Shown here in pieces: positions 1 through 9,257 of a stretch of DNA of 64,000 nucleotides; position 1 is the first letter of the stretch, and every line of letters begins with the position of its first letter. The notes beneath the pieces are model-generated. The model had not been told where the DNA came from. It was given only the letters and a program-made list of their open reading frames with translations, and did no database searches. The DNA comes from Nocardioides bruguierae. Lineage in GTDB: Bacteria; Actinomycetota; Actinomycetes; Propionibacteriales; Nocardioidaceae. The translations under genes and the position numbers were made by a program. The DNA is taken from assembly GCF_023656415.1 (NCBI RefSeq), contig NZ_JAMOIL010000002.1, forward strand, positions 186,001 to 250,000, in the 5' to 3' direction.

Positions 1-475
1 CGGTGGTCTCGCTGGCGACCACGAGGACGCCGGCCACGCCGCCGTCCGCGCCCCGGACCGGGGAGCAGGAGAAGGTGAACCAGCACTGCTCGACGTAGCC
101 GGCGCGCTGGAGCAGCACCAGCGCGTCCTCGGACCAGGTGGACCCGCGACCCTCGGCGGCGTGCCGCACCAGCGGGCCGACCTCGTCCCAGGCGCTCGAG
201 AACGTGTCGGCGTAGGGCCGGCCGAGCGAGCCGGGGTGGGCCGCGCCGATCATCGCCGCGTAGGACTCGTTGTAGAGGAGCACGAGGTCCGGGCCCCAGC
301 ACAGGGACGCCGGGAAGCGCGTCCCGAGGACGACGGAGAGGGAGTCCACCAGCGTGTCCGGCCAGGTCGCGGGCTCGCCGAGGGGCCCGTCGGCCCAGGG
401 GACCTCCTCGTAGGCGCTGCGCAGCGCCTCGCTCGCGTGTGCGAGGAGGCTCGCGAGGCGGGCGGCGGTGCTCAC
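1..475 (-). CDS. PAS-type sensor protein, N-terminal fragment
   Basis: Partial gene that runs off the left edge; the first 158 residues are visible. They form a divergent PAS sensory domain: residues resembling 'TWPDTLVDSLSVVLG', then 'RFPASLCWGPDLVLLYNESY', 'HPGSLGRPY' and, near the edge, 'FTFSCSPVRG' followed by 'GVLVVASETT'. This pattern is typical of the N-terminus of actinobacterial hybrid sensor kinases or of PP2C/SpoIIE phosphatases with PAS-GAF domains; the output domain lies outside the window, so kinase and phosphatase cannot be separated. The GTG start at 475 is chosen because AGGA lies 7 bases upstream. No membrane segment is visible, so it probably acts in the cytoplasm. Confidence 0.75.
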   Translation of the reverse strand, partial: MSTAARLASLLAHASEALRSAYEEVPWADGPLGEPATWPDTLVDSLSVVLGTRFPASLCWGPDLVLLYNESYAAMIGAAHPGSLGRPYADTFSSAWDEVGPLVRHAAEGRGSTWSEDALVLLQRAGYVEQCWFTFSCSPVRGADGGVAGVLVVASETT

Positions 476-527
476 GGCACCATCCTGCCGGTCCGGTCCG
501 GTCCGCGTGCCGTTATCCCGGAGTGTC

Positions 528-869
528 TCAGCCCTGCCCGGGCATGCCTGACGGTGCCGCCGGTGGGGTACCGAGCGGCTGGTGGAAGGCGAGCCGGAGG
601 TCGACCTTGCCGCTGGGTCGCAGCGGCGTGCCCTCGGCCAGGTAGGCGGCGCGGGCCTCCTCGCCGTGGCTGGGTGGGAGGCCGCCGTCCGCCCGGACCA
701 CGCGCCACCAGCACACCGCGCCCCCGTGCTCGGCCATCACGTTGCCGACGCGGCGGGGCCCGTACCGGCCGACGGCGTCGGCGATGGCCCCGTACGTGGT
801 GACCCTGCCCGCGGGCACCTGCTCGACGGCGCTCAGCACGTCCTCGACGTAGTCCTCCGGGTGGTGCAC
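528..869 (-). CDS. MGMT-family alkyltransferase-like (ATL) DNA-binding protein
   Basis: A 113-residue protein with the C-terminal domain of O6-alkylguanine-DNA alkyltransferases: 'VPAGRVTTYGAIA' near residue 18 and 'RRVGNVMAEHG' near 39 fit the DNA-binding helix and arginine-finger region. The active-site PCHRV motif is replaced by 'WWRVV' (about residues 54-58), so the acceptor cysteine is missing. In the ATL family such proteins bind alkylated guanine and hand the lesion to nucleotide excision repair instead of repairing it themselves. The length is normal for actinobacterial ATLs. It starts with GTG at 869, with no ribosome-binding site but a -10-like box 7 bases upstream. Its promoter overlaps the stop codon of the upstream protease remnant. 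Confidence 0.85.
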   Translation of the reverse strand: MHHPEDYVEDVLSAVEQVPAGRVTTYGAIADAVGRYGPRRVGNVMAEHGGAVCWWRVVRADGGLPPSHGEEARAAYLAEGTPLRPSGKVDLRLAFHQPLGTPPAAPSGMPGQG

Positions 870-876
870 GCGCCCG

Positions 877-882
877 AGCCTA
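877..882 (-). promoter_or_regulatory. -10 box for a leaderless ATL gene
   Basis: TAGGCT on the minus strand ends 7 bases before the GTG at 869. No purine-rich ribosome-binding site lies in between, so the mRNA probably begins at the start codon. The box overlaps the stop codon of the frameshifted protease. Confidence 0.5.
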
Positions 883-1841
883 GGACGTGGGGGCCTGCCC
901 CGTGGAGAGGCCCGTGGAGGGCCCGGTGAACGGTTCCGTGCCGACGGCGACCCGCAGGCCGCGCGGGGCCCCGTGGCGGCGGGCGAAGTCGAGCGCGCGC
1001 CGCAGGTCGGAGACGCCGTTGCTGCCGGGCACGGGCAGCAGGGTCAGGGTCGAGAGGGTGCCGACCGCCCGGCCGCGGGCGTCGAGCAGACCCGAGCCGG
1101 AGTCGCCCGGCACTCCGGGCGTGAGCGTGAGGACCTCGTGGGTCCAGCCGCGGGCGGACTCGTCCGCCGGGAGCACAGTGCCGGCCCGGGGCGAGAGGAC
1201 GTTCTCACCGGCGCGCAGGGAGGAGGCGCCGTAGCCGAGGACGGTCTCGCCGGCGGCGAGGCCGTCGCCGAGACCCGTGGGGCCGCCCCACACGGGCACC
1301 GACGGGTTGACCAGGTCGTGGACGCGGCGGGGCAGCCGCACCAGGGCGAGGTCGTTGCCCGTGCAGGCCGGGCCCGTGGTGCCCGCGCGCTGCATCGCGC
1401 GCCAGGTGACCAGGCCAGCCGTCCCCGGGCCAGGGTGGTGCCGCCGTCGACCACGGAGCCGCCCGTGGCCACGCGCACCCGCGTCCCGCGGGCGAAGCCG
1501 CCGGTGCGGCACCCGTCGAGGTCGGTGGACTCCCCGCCGGCGGCGCAGTGGGCCGCGTAGCCCAGGTAGACGCCGCCACGGGCGTCGGTGAGCACGAAGC
1601 TCGCCGTGCACTGCGCACCGCGCGTGTAGAGCTGGACCCCGGGGTGGATCGTGGCGGTGCCGGCCGGCGCCCAGGCGGTCACCCGCCGGTGCTCGGCGGT
1701 GGTGGACGAGGTGGTGCCGACCGCGAGCGCCGGGGCGCCCTCGCTCGGGGCCGCCTGCGAGAGGGCCATGAGCCCGGTCGCCAGCAGCACGACCAGCGGC
1801 GCCACCAGGGCGGTGGCACGGTCCCGGGGCAGCAGCGTCAT
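880..1841 (-). pseudogene. Secreted trypsin-like serine protease, frameshifted
   Basis: Two reading frames together make one chymotrypsin-fold protease paralogous to the gene at 1926-2855. The N-terminal frame (ATG at 1841) carries a signal peptide, the 'GYAAHC' histidine box and 'DGGTTLARGRLAW'. The C-terminal frame, ending at 880, carries 'NDLALVRL' (catalytic Asp), 'NPSVPVWGGP' and 'GDSGSGLL' (catalytic Ser). Against the paralogue the frame switch falls near 1405-1412, within TGGTCACC on the minus strand, and fits a one-base deletion. The rest of the gene is undamaged, so this is either a recent mutation or a sequencing error. If the base is restored the product would be a secreted protease of about 320 residues. 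It is the downstream member of a tandem protease pair. Confidence 0.75.
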
Positions 1842-1925
1842 GGCTGGTCAACGACCGTGGGCCCCGCCGGTCACGGCGAGGCCCACGGTGGAGCGGTGCG
1901 GCACCACGTCGGCGCCGGAGAAGCG

Positions 1926-2855
1926 TCAGAGCAGGGGCGCGAACGGCTCCGTGCCCAGCGCCAGCGCGAGCCCGTCGATCCCGGAGTGCTCCTGCGCGTA
2001 GGCCAGCTCGTGGGCCAGGTCGCCCACGCCGTTGGAGCCCGCCAGGGGCGCGAGGGCCACCGTGGAGAGCGTGCCCAGCGCGGCGCCGTCGGCGTCCAGC
2101 ATCCCGGACCCGGAGTCGCCGGGGATGCCGGGCGTCGCGGTGTAGACGGTGTGCGACCAGCCGGAGGGGGTGCTGGAGAGCGCGAGCCCGGTCTTGGGCG
2201 AGAGGACGCTCAGCCCGCCCCGCAGGGAGCTGTTGCCGTAGCTGGAGACGGTCTCGCCGGCGTCCACGCCGTCGGTGGCCAGCGCCGTGGGTCCGCCGAA
2301 GAAGGGCACCGAGGGGTTCACCTCGTCGACGAAGGCCGGGTCGACCTCGACCAGGGCGAGGTCGTTGTAGGCGCAGGTGTCCTCGTCGGTCTCGCCGACG
2401 GCGTCCATCGTCAGCCAGGAGGAGTAGGCCAGCGTGCCGGTGCCGAGGGTGGTGCCGGCGGTGAGCAGCGACCCGCCCTCGACGAACTCCACGGGCGTGC
2501 CGAGCGGCAGCGAGCCCGTGCCGCAGCCGGTGGTGTCCGTCGACTCCCCCAGCCCGGCGCAGTGGGCGGCGTAGCCGACGTAGACCGCCCCCGAGGAGTC
2601 GGTGTAGACGAAGTTCGCGGTGCACTGCGCACCGTCGGTGTACATCTGCACGCCGGGGGTGATGGTGGCGTCCTGCGCGGGGGCCCAGGCGACCGGCTCG
2701 GCCGCGTCGGCGCCCTGGGCCCCGGCGAGGCCGGCGCCCACCGTGGCGGCGGTGGCGAGGACGGCGGCGGCCGCGAGCCCGAGGGCCCGCTGCGTCCGGT
2801 GGGTCCCGGTGCCGGCGGTGGTGCGGGTGGTGGTGGTCGTGCGGGTGCTGCTCAT
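1926..2855 (-). CDS. Secreted trypsin-like serine protease
   Basis: A 309-residue exported protease of the chymotrypsin/trypsin fold. A Thr-rich N-tail leads into a signal peptide (hydrophobic about residues 24-46, 'GADAAEP' near the likely cleavage site). The catalytic triad is visible: His98 in 'GYAAHC', Asp165 in 'YNDLALV' and Ser248 in 'GIPGDSGSG'. Paired cysteines near 78/99 and 111/161 could form disulfides. The family hydrolyses peptide bonds outside the cell; the substrate is unknown. ATG at 2855 is chosen because AGGAG lies 7 bases upstream and the signal peptide then has normal length; an in-frame extension to 2957 lacks such a site. The frameshifted paralogue lies directly downstream, which points to tandem duplication. 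Confidence 0.88.
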   Translation of the reverse strand: MSSTRTTTTTRTTAGTGTHRTQRALGLAAAAVLATAATVGAGLAGAQGADAAEPVAWAPAQDATITPGVQMYTDGAQCTANFVYTDSSGAVYVGYAAHCAGLGESTDTTGCGTGSLPLGTPVEFVEGGSLLTAGTTLGTGTLAYSSWLTMDAVGETDEDTCAYNDLALVEVDPAFVDEVNPSVPFFGGPTALATDGVDAGETVSSYGNSSLRGGLSVLSPKTGLALSSTPSGWSHTVYTATPGIPGDSGSGMLDADGAALGTLSTVALAPLAGSNGVGDLAHELAYAQEHSGIDGLALALGTEPFAPLL

Positions 2856-2982
2856 GGAGGCGCTCCTGCGCTCGCGGGGGCGCTTCCGAGTCACGCCCCC
2901 TCGTGCAGCGCTCAACGAGCCGGTGCGGCGCAGGTCACGCTCTCGGGTGCACCGCACCCCGCGCGGGAACCTCCCCGGGACG

Positions 2983-3023
2983 CGGCGAGGCCCGTCCGAG
3001 CAGTGCTCGGACGGGCCTCGCCG
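2983..3023 (-). terminator. Perfect 20-bp hairpin terminator of moeZ
   Basis: Bases 2983-3002 are exactly complementary to 3004-3023, leaving a single central base; in RNA the tip would open to a small loop. It lies just after the moeZ stop codon (3040) and before the protease promoter. There is no clear U tract, as is usual for GC-rich actinobacterial hairpin terminators. Confidence 0.7.
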
Positions 3024-3039
3024 GTAGTGGTGCTGCGCC

Positions 3040-4248
<1,209 letters not shown>

Positions 4249-4534
4249 TTCAGCTCCTCGGTCTGGGGCACGCCGTGCCCTGCGTGGGCGGGCTCGGCGT
4301 CATGGGACGAACGACCCAACGCGGGCCGGTCCGGTGGTGTTCCCGGTTCCCCACCATGGTGAGGTGCCGGACGACGGCGGGCCGCCGCGTCCCGTCATCC
4401 GGACCCCGCCCCGACGCGCCCCGGACAAGGCCCGGGGCGTGAAGTGACGGGCAGGTAACATCGCACCCCACGGTTCCTGCGACGCACTGCCGGACCCCTG
4501 TCGCACCCGCACGCCAGCACCGAGGAGCACCCCC

Positions 4535-5194
4535 GTGTCCGCAGACCAGTACCAGGCCTCGTCGGCCGACGCCGACGTCCGCCCCCGCGGAGGACGCCTC
4601 CCCCGCAAGGAGCGGCGGGCCCAGCTGCTGGAGTCCGCGCTCGAGGTGTTCGTGACCAACGGCTACCACGCGGCCGCGATGGACGACATCGCCGAGCGAG
4701 CCGGCGTCTCCAAGCCCGTGCTCTACCAGCACTTCCCCGGCAAGCTGGAGCTCTACCAGGCCCTGCTGGAGGCCTCGGCGGACACCATCGTCGCCAACTG
4801 CCGCCAGGCGCTGGCCGCCACGGACGACAACAAGCTGCGCGTGGCCGCGGCGATGGACGTCTTCTACTCCTACGTGGCGGAGAAGTCCGGCGCCTTCCGC
4901 CTCGTCTTCGAGTCCGACCTCACCAGCGAGCCCGCCGTCCGCGCCCAGATCGACCGGGTCACCAGCGAGTGCGCCGAGGCCATCGCCGAGGTCATCCACG
5001 ACGACACCGGCCTGGACGACGAGGCCTCCCGGCTGCTGGCCGTCTCGCTGGTGGGCATGGCCCAGGTGAGCGCCCGCTTCTGGCTCGTCGAGGGCGGCGA
5101 GCTGAGCCGCGAGCAGGCCACGGCGCTGGTCTCCGGCCTCGCCTGGCGCGGCATCGGCGGCTACCCGCGCACCGAGGAGCCCGGCCAGGCCTGA
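4535..5194 (+). CDS. TetR/AcrR family transcriptional regulator
   Basis: A 219-residue one-component regulator. Residues about 28-75 form the TetR DNA-binding domain, with 'LLESALEVFVTNGYH', 'MDDIAERAGVSKPVLYQHFPGK' and the recognition helix around 'VSKPVLYQHF'. The C-terminal half is a helical ligand-binding and dimerisation domain without a recognisable ligand signature. The GTG at 4535 is chosen because GAGGAG lies 7 bases upstream. It is followed by the DUF3107 gene, the same order as Rv3208-Rv3208A (TB9.4) in mycobacteria. It probably represses itself or neighbouring genes; the effector is unknown. Confidence 0.9.
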   Translation: MSADQYQASSADADVRPRGGRLPRKERRAQLLESALEVFVTNGYHAAAMDDIAERAGVSKPVLYQHFPGKLELYQALLEASADTIVANCRQALAATDDNKLRVAAAMDVFYSYVAEKSGAFRLVFESDLTSEPAVRAQIDRVTSECAEAIAEVIHDDTGLDDEASRLLAVSLVGMAQVSARFWLVEGGELSREQATALVSGLAWRGIGGYPRTEEPGQA

Positions 5195-5335
5195 GCCGCC
5201 GGCCCGGCTGCTCACCTGCTGCCCCACCGGCCGCCCCACCGGCCGCCGGCCCTCCCCCGGCCGTCTGGGCACATGCCCTAGGCTCGGGACGAGAGCTCAT
5301 CCAGGCGCCAGCCGCCTCGCGACGAAGGAGGACCC

Positions 5336-5557
5336 GTGGAGGTCAAGATCGGTATCCAGCAGGCCGCCCGCGAGATGGCGGTGGACGTCGACTCGACGCA
5401 GGAGTTCGTCCAGCAGCAGGTGGCGGACGCCGTCGCCGCCGGCACCCTGCTCACCCTCACCGACACCAAGGGCCGCACCATCGCGGTCCCCGGTGCCAAG
5501 ATCGCCTACGTGGAGATCGGCTCCACCCAGGTCGGTGCCGTCGGCTTCCGCAGCTGA
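5336..5557 (+). CDS. DUF3107 family small protein
   Basis: A 73-residue protein of the actinobacterial DUF3107 family (mycobacterial TB9.4 type): it starts 'MEVKIGIQQAARE' and ends with a conserved strand 'KIAYVEIGS' and 'VGAVGF'. It has no signal peptide or membrane segment. The function is unknown in the family. The GTG at 5336 is preceded by a strong AAGGAGG site 6 bases upstream, and a TAGGCT box at 5279-5284 could be its -10 element, so it may have its own promoter as well as read-through from the TetR gene. An imperfect hairpin follows. Confidence 0.88.
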   Translation: MEVKIGIQQAAREMAVDVDSTQEFVQQQVADAVAAGTLLTLTDTKGRTIAVPGAKIAYVEIGSTQVGAVGFRS

Positions 5558-5575
5558 CCCGGGCCCGACGCGCGC

Positions 5576-5618
5576 ACGCCCCTCGTCCCCGACCACCACG
5601 GTCGAGGACGCGGGGCGT
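5576..5618. terminator. Bidirectional hairpin terminator
   Basis: Two 19-base arms (5576-5594 and 5600-5618) are complementary at 17 positions around a 5-base loop. The hairpin lies between the convergent DUF3107 gene and the ferritin-like gene and could stop transcription from both sides. Confidence 0.6.
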
Positions 5619-5642
5619 CGTCGTTCCGGACCGAGCGCCGGG

Positions 5643-6362
5643 TCAGGAGTCGAGGCCGAGCTCGGCCATCCGCTCCGCGTGCCGCTCGGTGAGGCGGGTG
5701 AACATGCGGCCGAGGGCGGCCAGGTCGAGGCCCGGCCGGTCGATCCCGCCGGCCAGGAGGGACGACATGCCCTCCCGCTCGGCGGCCACCCGCTGCGCCT
5801 GGATCAGCGCCTCGCCCATGAGGCGGCGGCCCCACAGCGCCAGACGACCGCCCAGCCGCGGGTCGGCCGCGATCGCGCCGCGCACCTGCGCGACCGCGAA
5901 CGCCGCGTACCCGGCGTCCTCGAGGGTGCCGATGACGAGGCTGCGGGTGCCGGCGTCGAGGTAGGCCGCGATCTCGCGGTAGAAGTCGTTGGCCAGGCCG
6001 TCACCGACGTAGGCCTTCACCAGGCCCTCGTACCAGTCGGCGGGGGCGGTGTTGGCGTGGAAGGCGTCGACAGCCGCCATGAACGGCTCCATCGCCTCGA
6101 ACGGGTCGGAGCCGAGCTCCGCCATCCGGGCCTCGATCCGGCCCAGCTTGCCGAGCTCGCCGGCGGCCATGCGGCCCAGCTGGACCTTGGCCTCCAGGTG
6201 CGGGGCGAGGGTCGCGTCCTCGCCGAGCCGCTCGAAGGCGGAGATGAGCCCGTAGCCGATGACGGCCAGCAGGTCGACGACCGCCTCCCGGTACTCCGGG
6301 TCCTCGAAGGCCAGCGAGTCCTCGCCCTCGACCTCGGCGTGTGTGACGTCGGATTCAGCCAT
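5643..6362 (-). CDS. Ferritin-like fold protein (MiaE-like helical family)
   Basis: A 239-residue, almost entirely helical cytoplasmic protein of the actinobacterial ferritin-like fold family. The order with DUF3107 and a DEAD-box helicase is the same as Rv3208A-Rv3210c-Rv3211 in mycobacteria, where this position holds the same family. The first half contains acidic residues spaced as in four-helix di-iron bundles ('YREAVVDLLAVIGYGLISAFERL', then 'EAKVQLGRMAAGELGKL'), but I cannot show a full iron-ligand set. The family is distantly related to the tRNA hydroxylase MiaE; the substrate is unknown. The start at ATG 6362 fits a leaderless mRNA (-10 box at 6369-6374). It is divergent from the helicase. 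Confidence 0.8.
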   Translation of the reverse strand: MAESDVTHAEVEGEDSLAFEDPEYREAVVDLLAVIGYGLISAFERLGEDATLAPHLEAKVQLGRMAAGELGKLGRIEARMAELGSDPFEAMEPFMAAVDAFHANTAPADWYEGLVKAYVGDGLANDFYREIAAYLDAGTRSLVIGTLEDAGYAAFAVAQVRGAIAADPRLGGRLALWGRRLMGEALIQAQRVAAEREGMSSLLAGGIDRPGLDLAALGRMFTRLTERHAERMAELGLDS

Positions 6363-6368
6363 GCTCGC

Positions 6369-6374
6369 AGCGTA
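6369..6374 (-). promoter_or_regulatory. -10 box for the leaderless ferritin-like gene
   Basis: TACGCT on the minus strand ends 6 bases before the ATG at 6362. There is no ribosome-binding site in the gap. Confidence 0.5.
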
Positions 6375-6498
6375 TCGGTAAGGTGGACCTGCGCGGACGC
6401 CGCGCCGACGCCCACGACGGCCGCCGGCGGCAGGCCCGCGGCGGCCCCGAGCCGCGTGACGACCTCCCGAGGTCGCCGCGCTCCGCAGGGCCGCAGGT

Positions 6499-8142
6499 AT
6501 GTGCGCGGCAGACGTGCAGGGGACTCCCAACGGAGCCGCCGGGTCGGCCGCATCCGAGAACCCGCGGCCACGCCCCCCGGCCGGCCGCCGCACGAAAGCA
6601 GACGAATACTTGACCACCTTCCGCGACCTCGGCGTCATGCCCGAGATCTGCGACGCGCTCGAGCGCGCCGGCATCACCAGCCCCTTCGCCATCCAGGAGA
6701 TGACCCTCTCGGTCGCCCTGGAGGGCACCGACCTCATCGGCCAGGCCCGCACGGGCACCGGCAAGACCCTCGCCTTCGGCATCCCGGTCATCCAGAGCAG
6801 CACCGCCGTCGGGGACGAGGGCTACGCGGCCCTCCCCCAGGGCAAGCCGCAGGCGCTCGTCGTGGCGCCGACCCGCGAGCTCGCCCTCCAGGTCTCCTCC
6901 GACCTCACCCTCGCCAGCGCCGACCGCGGCCTGCGCGTCCTCACCGTCTACGGCGGCGTCGGGTACGAGCCGCAGATCGAGGCCCTCGAGTCCGGCGTCG
7001 ACATCGTCGTCGGCACGCCCGGCCGCCTCATCGACCTGGCCAACCGCAAGGTGCTCGACCTCGGCCACGTCCGCGCGCTCGTGCTGGACGAGGCCGACGA
7101 GATGCTCGACCTGGGCTTCCTGCCCGACGTCGAGAAGCTCCTCAAGCTCACCCCGGCCACGCGCCAGACGATGCTGTTCTCCGCCACGATGCCCTCCGCG
7201 ATCGTCGCGCTGGCGCGCACCCACATGCGCTCGCCGATGAACATCCGCGCCGAGGCGTCCTACGAGAACGCCACCGTGCCCGCCACCTCGCAGCACGTCT
7301 ACCAGGCGCACGACCTGGACAAGCCGGAGATCGTGGGCCGCGTCCTGCAGTCCAAGGACGTCGAGAAGGTCATCGTCTTCACCCGTACCAAGCGCGCGGC
7401 CCAGCGGCTCGCCGACGACCTCGTCGAGCGCGGCTTCAAGGCCAGCCCGCTGCACGGCGACATGGCCCAGGTGGCCCGCGAGAAGGCGCTGACCCGCTTC
7501 CGCGACGACAAGCTCCAGGCCCTGGTCTGCACCGACGTCGCCGCCCGCGGCATCGACGTGCGCGGCGTCAGCCACGTCATCAACTACTCCTGCCCCGAGG
7601 ACGACAAGACCTACGTCCACCGCATCGGCCGCACCGGCCGCGCGGGTGCCTCGGGCACGGCGATCACGCTCGTCGACTGGGCGGACCTGCACCGCTGGAA
7701 GATGATCAACAAGACCCTCGACCTGCCGTTCGACGAGCCGGCCGAGACCTACTCGACCTCCGAGCACCTCTACACCGAGCTCGACATCGAGCCCGGCACC
7801 AAGGGCCGGATCAAGGCGCCCGAGCCGGCCCAGCCTCGCGAGAAGCGCGAGCCCCGCGAGGGCGGCGAGCGCCCCCGTCGCGACCGCAACCGGACGCGCA
7901 CCCGCTCCCGCGGCGGCGAGGCCGTCGCCACCGAGGGCGCGCCGAAGGCCGAGCGCACCGGCGGTCCGACCATCACCACCGGCTCCAGCAACGCCGACGG
8001 CTCCTCGTCCTCGGGCCCGGCGGGCTCCGCTCCGAGCGGCGGCTCCGAGGGCGACGCCCCGCGTCGTCGCCGTCGCTCGCGTGGTCGCGGCGGTCGTGGC
8101 CGCGGCCAGGGCGCCGGCCAGGGCGGCTCCTCCGAGGGCTGA
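6499..8142 (+). CDS. DEAD-box ATP-dependent RNA helicase (RhlE type)
   Basis: A 547-residue DEAD-box helicase that unwinds RNA structures, probably in ribosome assembly or mRNA turnover. The motifs appear in order: Q motif 'FAIQEMTL' (63-70), Walker A 'ARTGTGKT' (83-90), 'PTRELALQV', 'VGTPGRL', 'LDEADEMLDLGF' (about 196-207), 'FSATMP', then helicase domain 2 with 'VIVFTRTK', 'CTDVAARGIDV' and 'HRIGRTGRAG'. After about residue 430 comes a charged, low-complexity tail ending in repeated Arg/Gly residues, a common RNA-binding extension. ATG 6499 is the best upstream start, with AGGG and CAGG just before it; the true start could lie nearer the Q motif. It corresponds to mycobacterial Rv3211 (rhlE). 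Confidence 0.92.
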   Translation: MCAADVQGTPNGAAGSAASENPRPRPPAGRRTKADEYLTTFRDLGVMPEICDALERAGITSPFAIQEMTLSVALEGTDLIGQARTGTGKTLAFGIPVIQSSTAVGDEGYAALPQGKPQALVVAPTRELALQVSSDLTLASADRGLRVLTVYGGVGYEPQIEALESGVDIVVGTPGRLIDLANRKVLDLGHVRALVLDEADEMLDLGFLPDVEKLLKLTPATRQTMLFSATMPSAIVALARTHMRSPMNIRAEASYENATVPATSQHVYQAHDLDKPEIVGRVLQSKDVEKVIVFTRTKRAAQRLADDLVERGFKASPLHGDMAQVAREKALTRFRDDKLQALVCTDVAARGIDVRGVSHVINYSCPEDDKTYVHRIGRTGRAGASGTAITLVDWADLHRWKMINKTLDLPFDEPAETYSTSEHLYTELDIEPGTKGRIKAPEPAQPREKREPREGGERPRRDRNRTRTRSRGGEAVATEGAPKAERTGGPTITTGSSNADGSSSSGPAGSAPSGGSEGDAPRRRRRSRGRGGRGRGQGAGQGGSSEG

Positions 8143-8171
8143 GCCCGCGGGCTCTCCCTCACCAGCAGCAC

Positions 8172-8210
8172 CGACGGCCCGTCACCGCCTCACGCGGTGA
8201 CGGGCCGTCG
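8172..8210. terminator. 17-bp perfect hairpin terminator
   Basis: Arms 8172-8188 and 8194-8210 are perfectly complementary around a 5-base loop. The hairpin lies between the convergent helicase and lipoprotein genes and should act in both directions. Confidence 0.7.
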
Positions 8211-8225
8211 TCGTCCGGAGCCGCC

Positions 8226-9257
8226 TCAGCCCCAGGTGGACGGACGTCCCGGCCACGATGCCAGGCCCGAGACCGTCCTGCCCAGGTCCGTGCAGCGCCC
8301 GCCCGGCTCGAGCACGCACGACACCAACCGCTGCTGCCCGCGCAGCCGGGCGCTGCTGCCGCGACCCAGGGCCGCGCCGCCGACCACCGTGTGCTCGTCG
8401 GTCCAGGTCGCCACCACGAACCTGTCCGCGCCGTCGGGCAGGTCGACGTCCAGCGCCGTGCCACTCGCGACGTCGATCGGGCGCCAGCTGTGGTTCTCGG
8501 CGTCGACGAGGGCGGCGGTGCGGTCCGGGGAGAGCTCGCCGTGCCGGCGCACCAGCACCGGGGGAAGCGTCGCTGGGTCCACGTCGAAGCTGTCGTAGCC
8601 CTGGCCGGCGGACGGCAGGAGGCCGTCGACGATCGTGCTGTCGGCCCACGACTCGGTGAGGTCCTCCGCCGGCACCTCGGTGGCCGCGCCGCCGTCGAGC
8701 GGGAGGTAGAGGGCGGGGCCGGTAGCCGGCTCGACGACGACCGCGTCGGCGGTGAACCCGAGGGGCCGGGCCCAGGTCTCCTCGTAGAGGTCGCCCAGGT
8801 CGTCGGTGACGGGGTCGCCCATCCCCCGGGTGCTGGCGTTGAGGAGGTCGCCGGACTCGAGGTCGTAGACGGCCGCGGAGGCGACCCGGGAGGAGAAGTC
8901 CACCAGGGCCAGCGTCTCCCCCTCCGGTCCGAGGACCAGCGGCGAGAGGCTGACGTCGACGTCGAGCGGCGTGACGGTCTCGAGGTCGGTGAAGACGGTG
9001 CCCTCGTAGGTGTCCGCGTACACGCCGCGCGGCCCCACGACGAACTGGGTGACCCGGCCGCCGAGGTCGACCTCCCGTCCGTCCGCGTGCAGCGTGTTGC
9101 CGACCACGTAGGGCAGCGAGTCGAGCTCCAGCGGCGCGTCCGCCACGGGCAGGGCGTCGGGCGCTCCCCCGCCGGCGGCGAGGTCGTCGACCACGCCGCA
9201 GGACGCGAGGCCGACCACTGCCGTCGCGGCGACCAGCACGGGCGCCGCGCGCCTCAC
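8226..9257 (-). CDS. Lipoprotein with beta-propeller-like repeats (Rv3212-like position)
   Basis: A 343-residue predicted lipoprotein. Residues 1-20 form a lipoprotein signal ending in the lipobox 'LASC' (Cys20). The rest is strand-rich, with repeated segments of the form 'PLVLGPEGETLALVDF', 'AAVYDLESGDLL' and 'RTAALVDAENHSW', suggesting a beta-propeller. No catalytic motif is visible and the function is unknown. Its place beside the DEAD-box helicase and the ParA gene matches mycobacterial Rv3212. The GTG start at 9257 overlaps the stop codon of the upstream L,D-transpeptidase (GTGA), so the two are translationally coupled. Confidence 0.75.
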   Translation of the reverse strand: MRRAAPVLVAATAVVGLASCGVVDDLAAGGGAPDALPVADAPLELDSLPYVVGNTLHADGREVDLGGRVTQFVVGPRGVYADTYEGTVFTDLETVTPLDVDVSLSPLVLGPEGETLALVDFSSRVASAAVYDLESGDLLNASTRGMGDPVTDDLGDLYEETWARPLGFTADAVVVEPATGPALYLPLDGGAATEVPAEDLTESWADSTIVDGLLPSAGQGYDSFDVDPATLPPVLVRRHGELSPDRTAALVDAENHSWRPIDVASGTALDVDLPDGADRFVVATWTDEHTVVGGAALGRGSSARLRGQQRLVSCVLEPGGRCTDLGRTVSGLASWPGRPSTWG

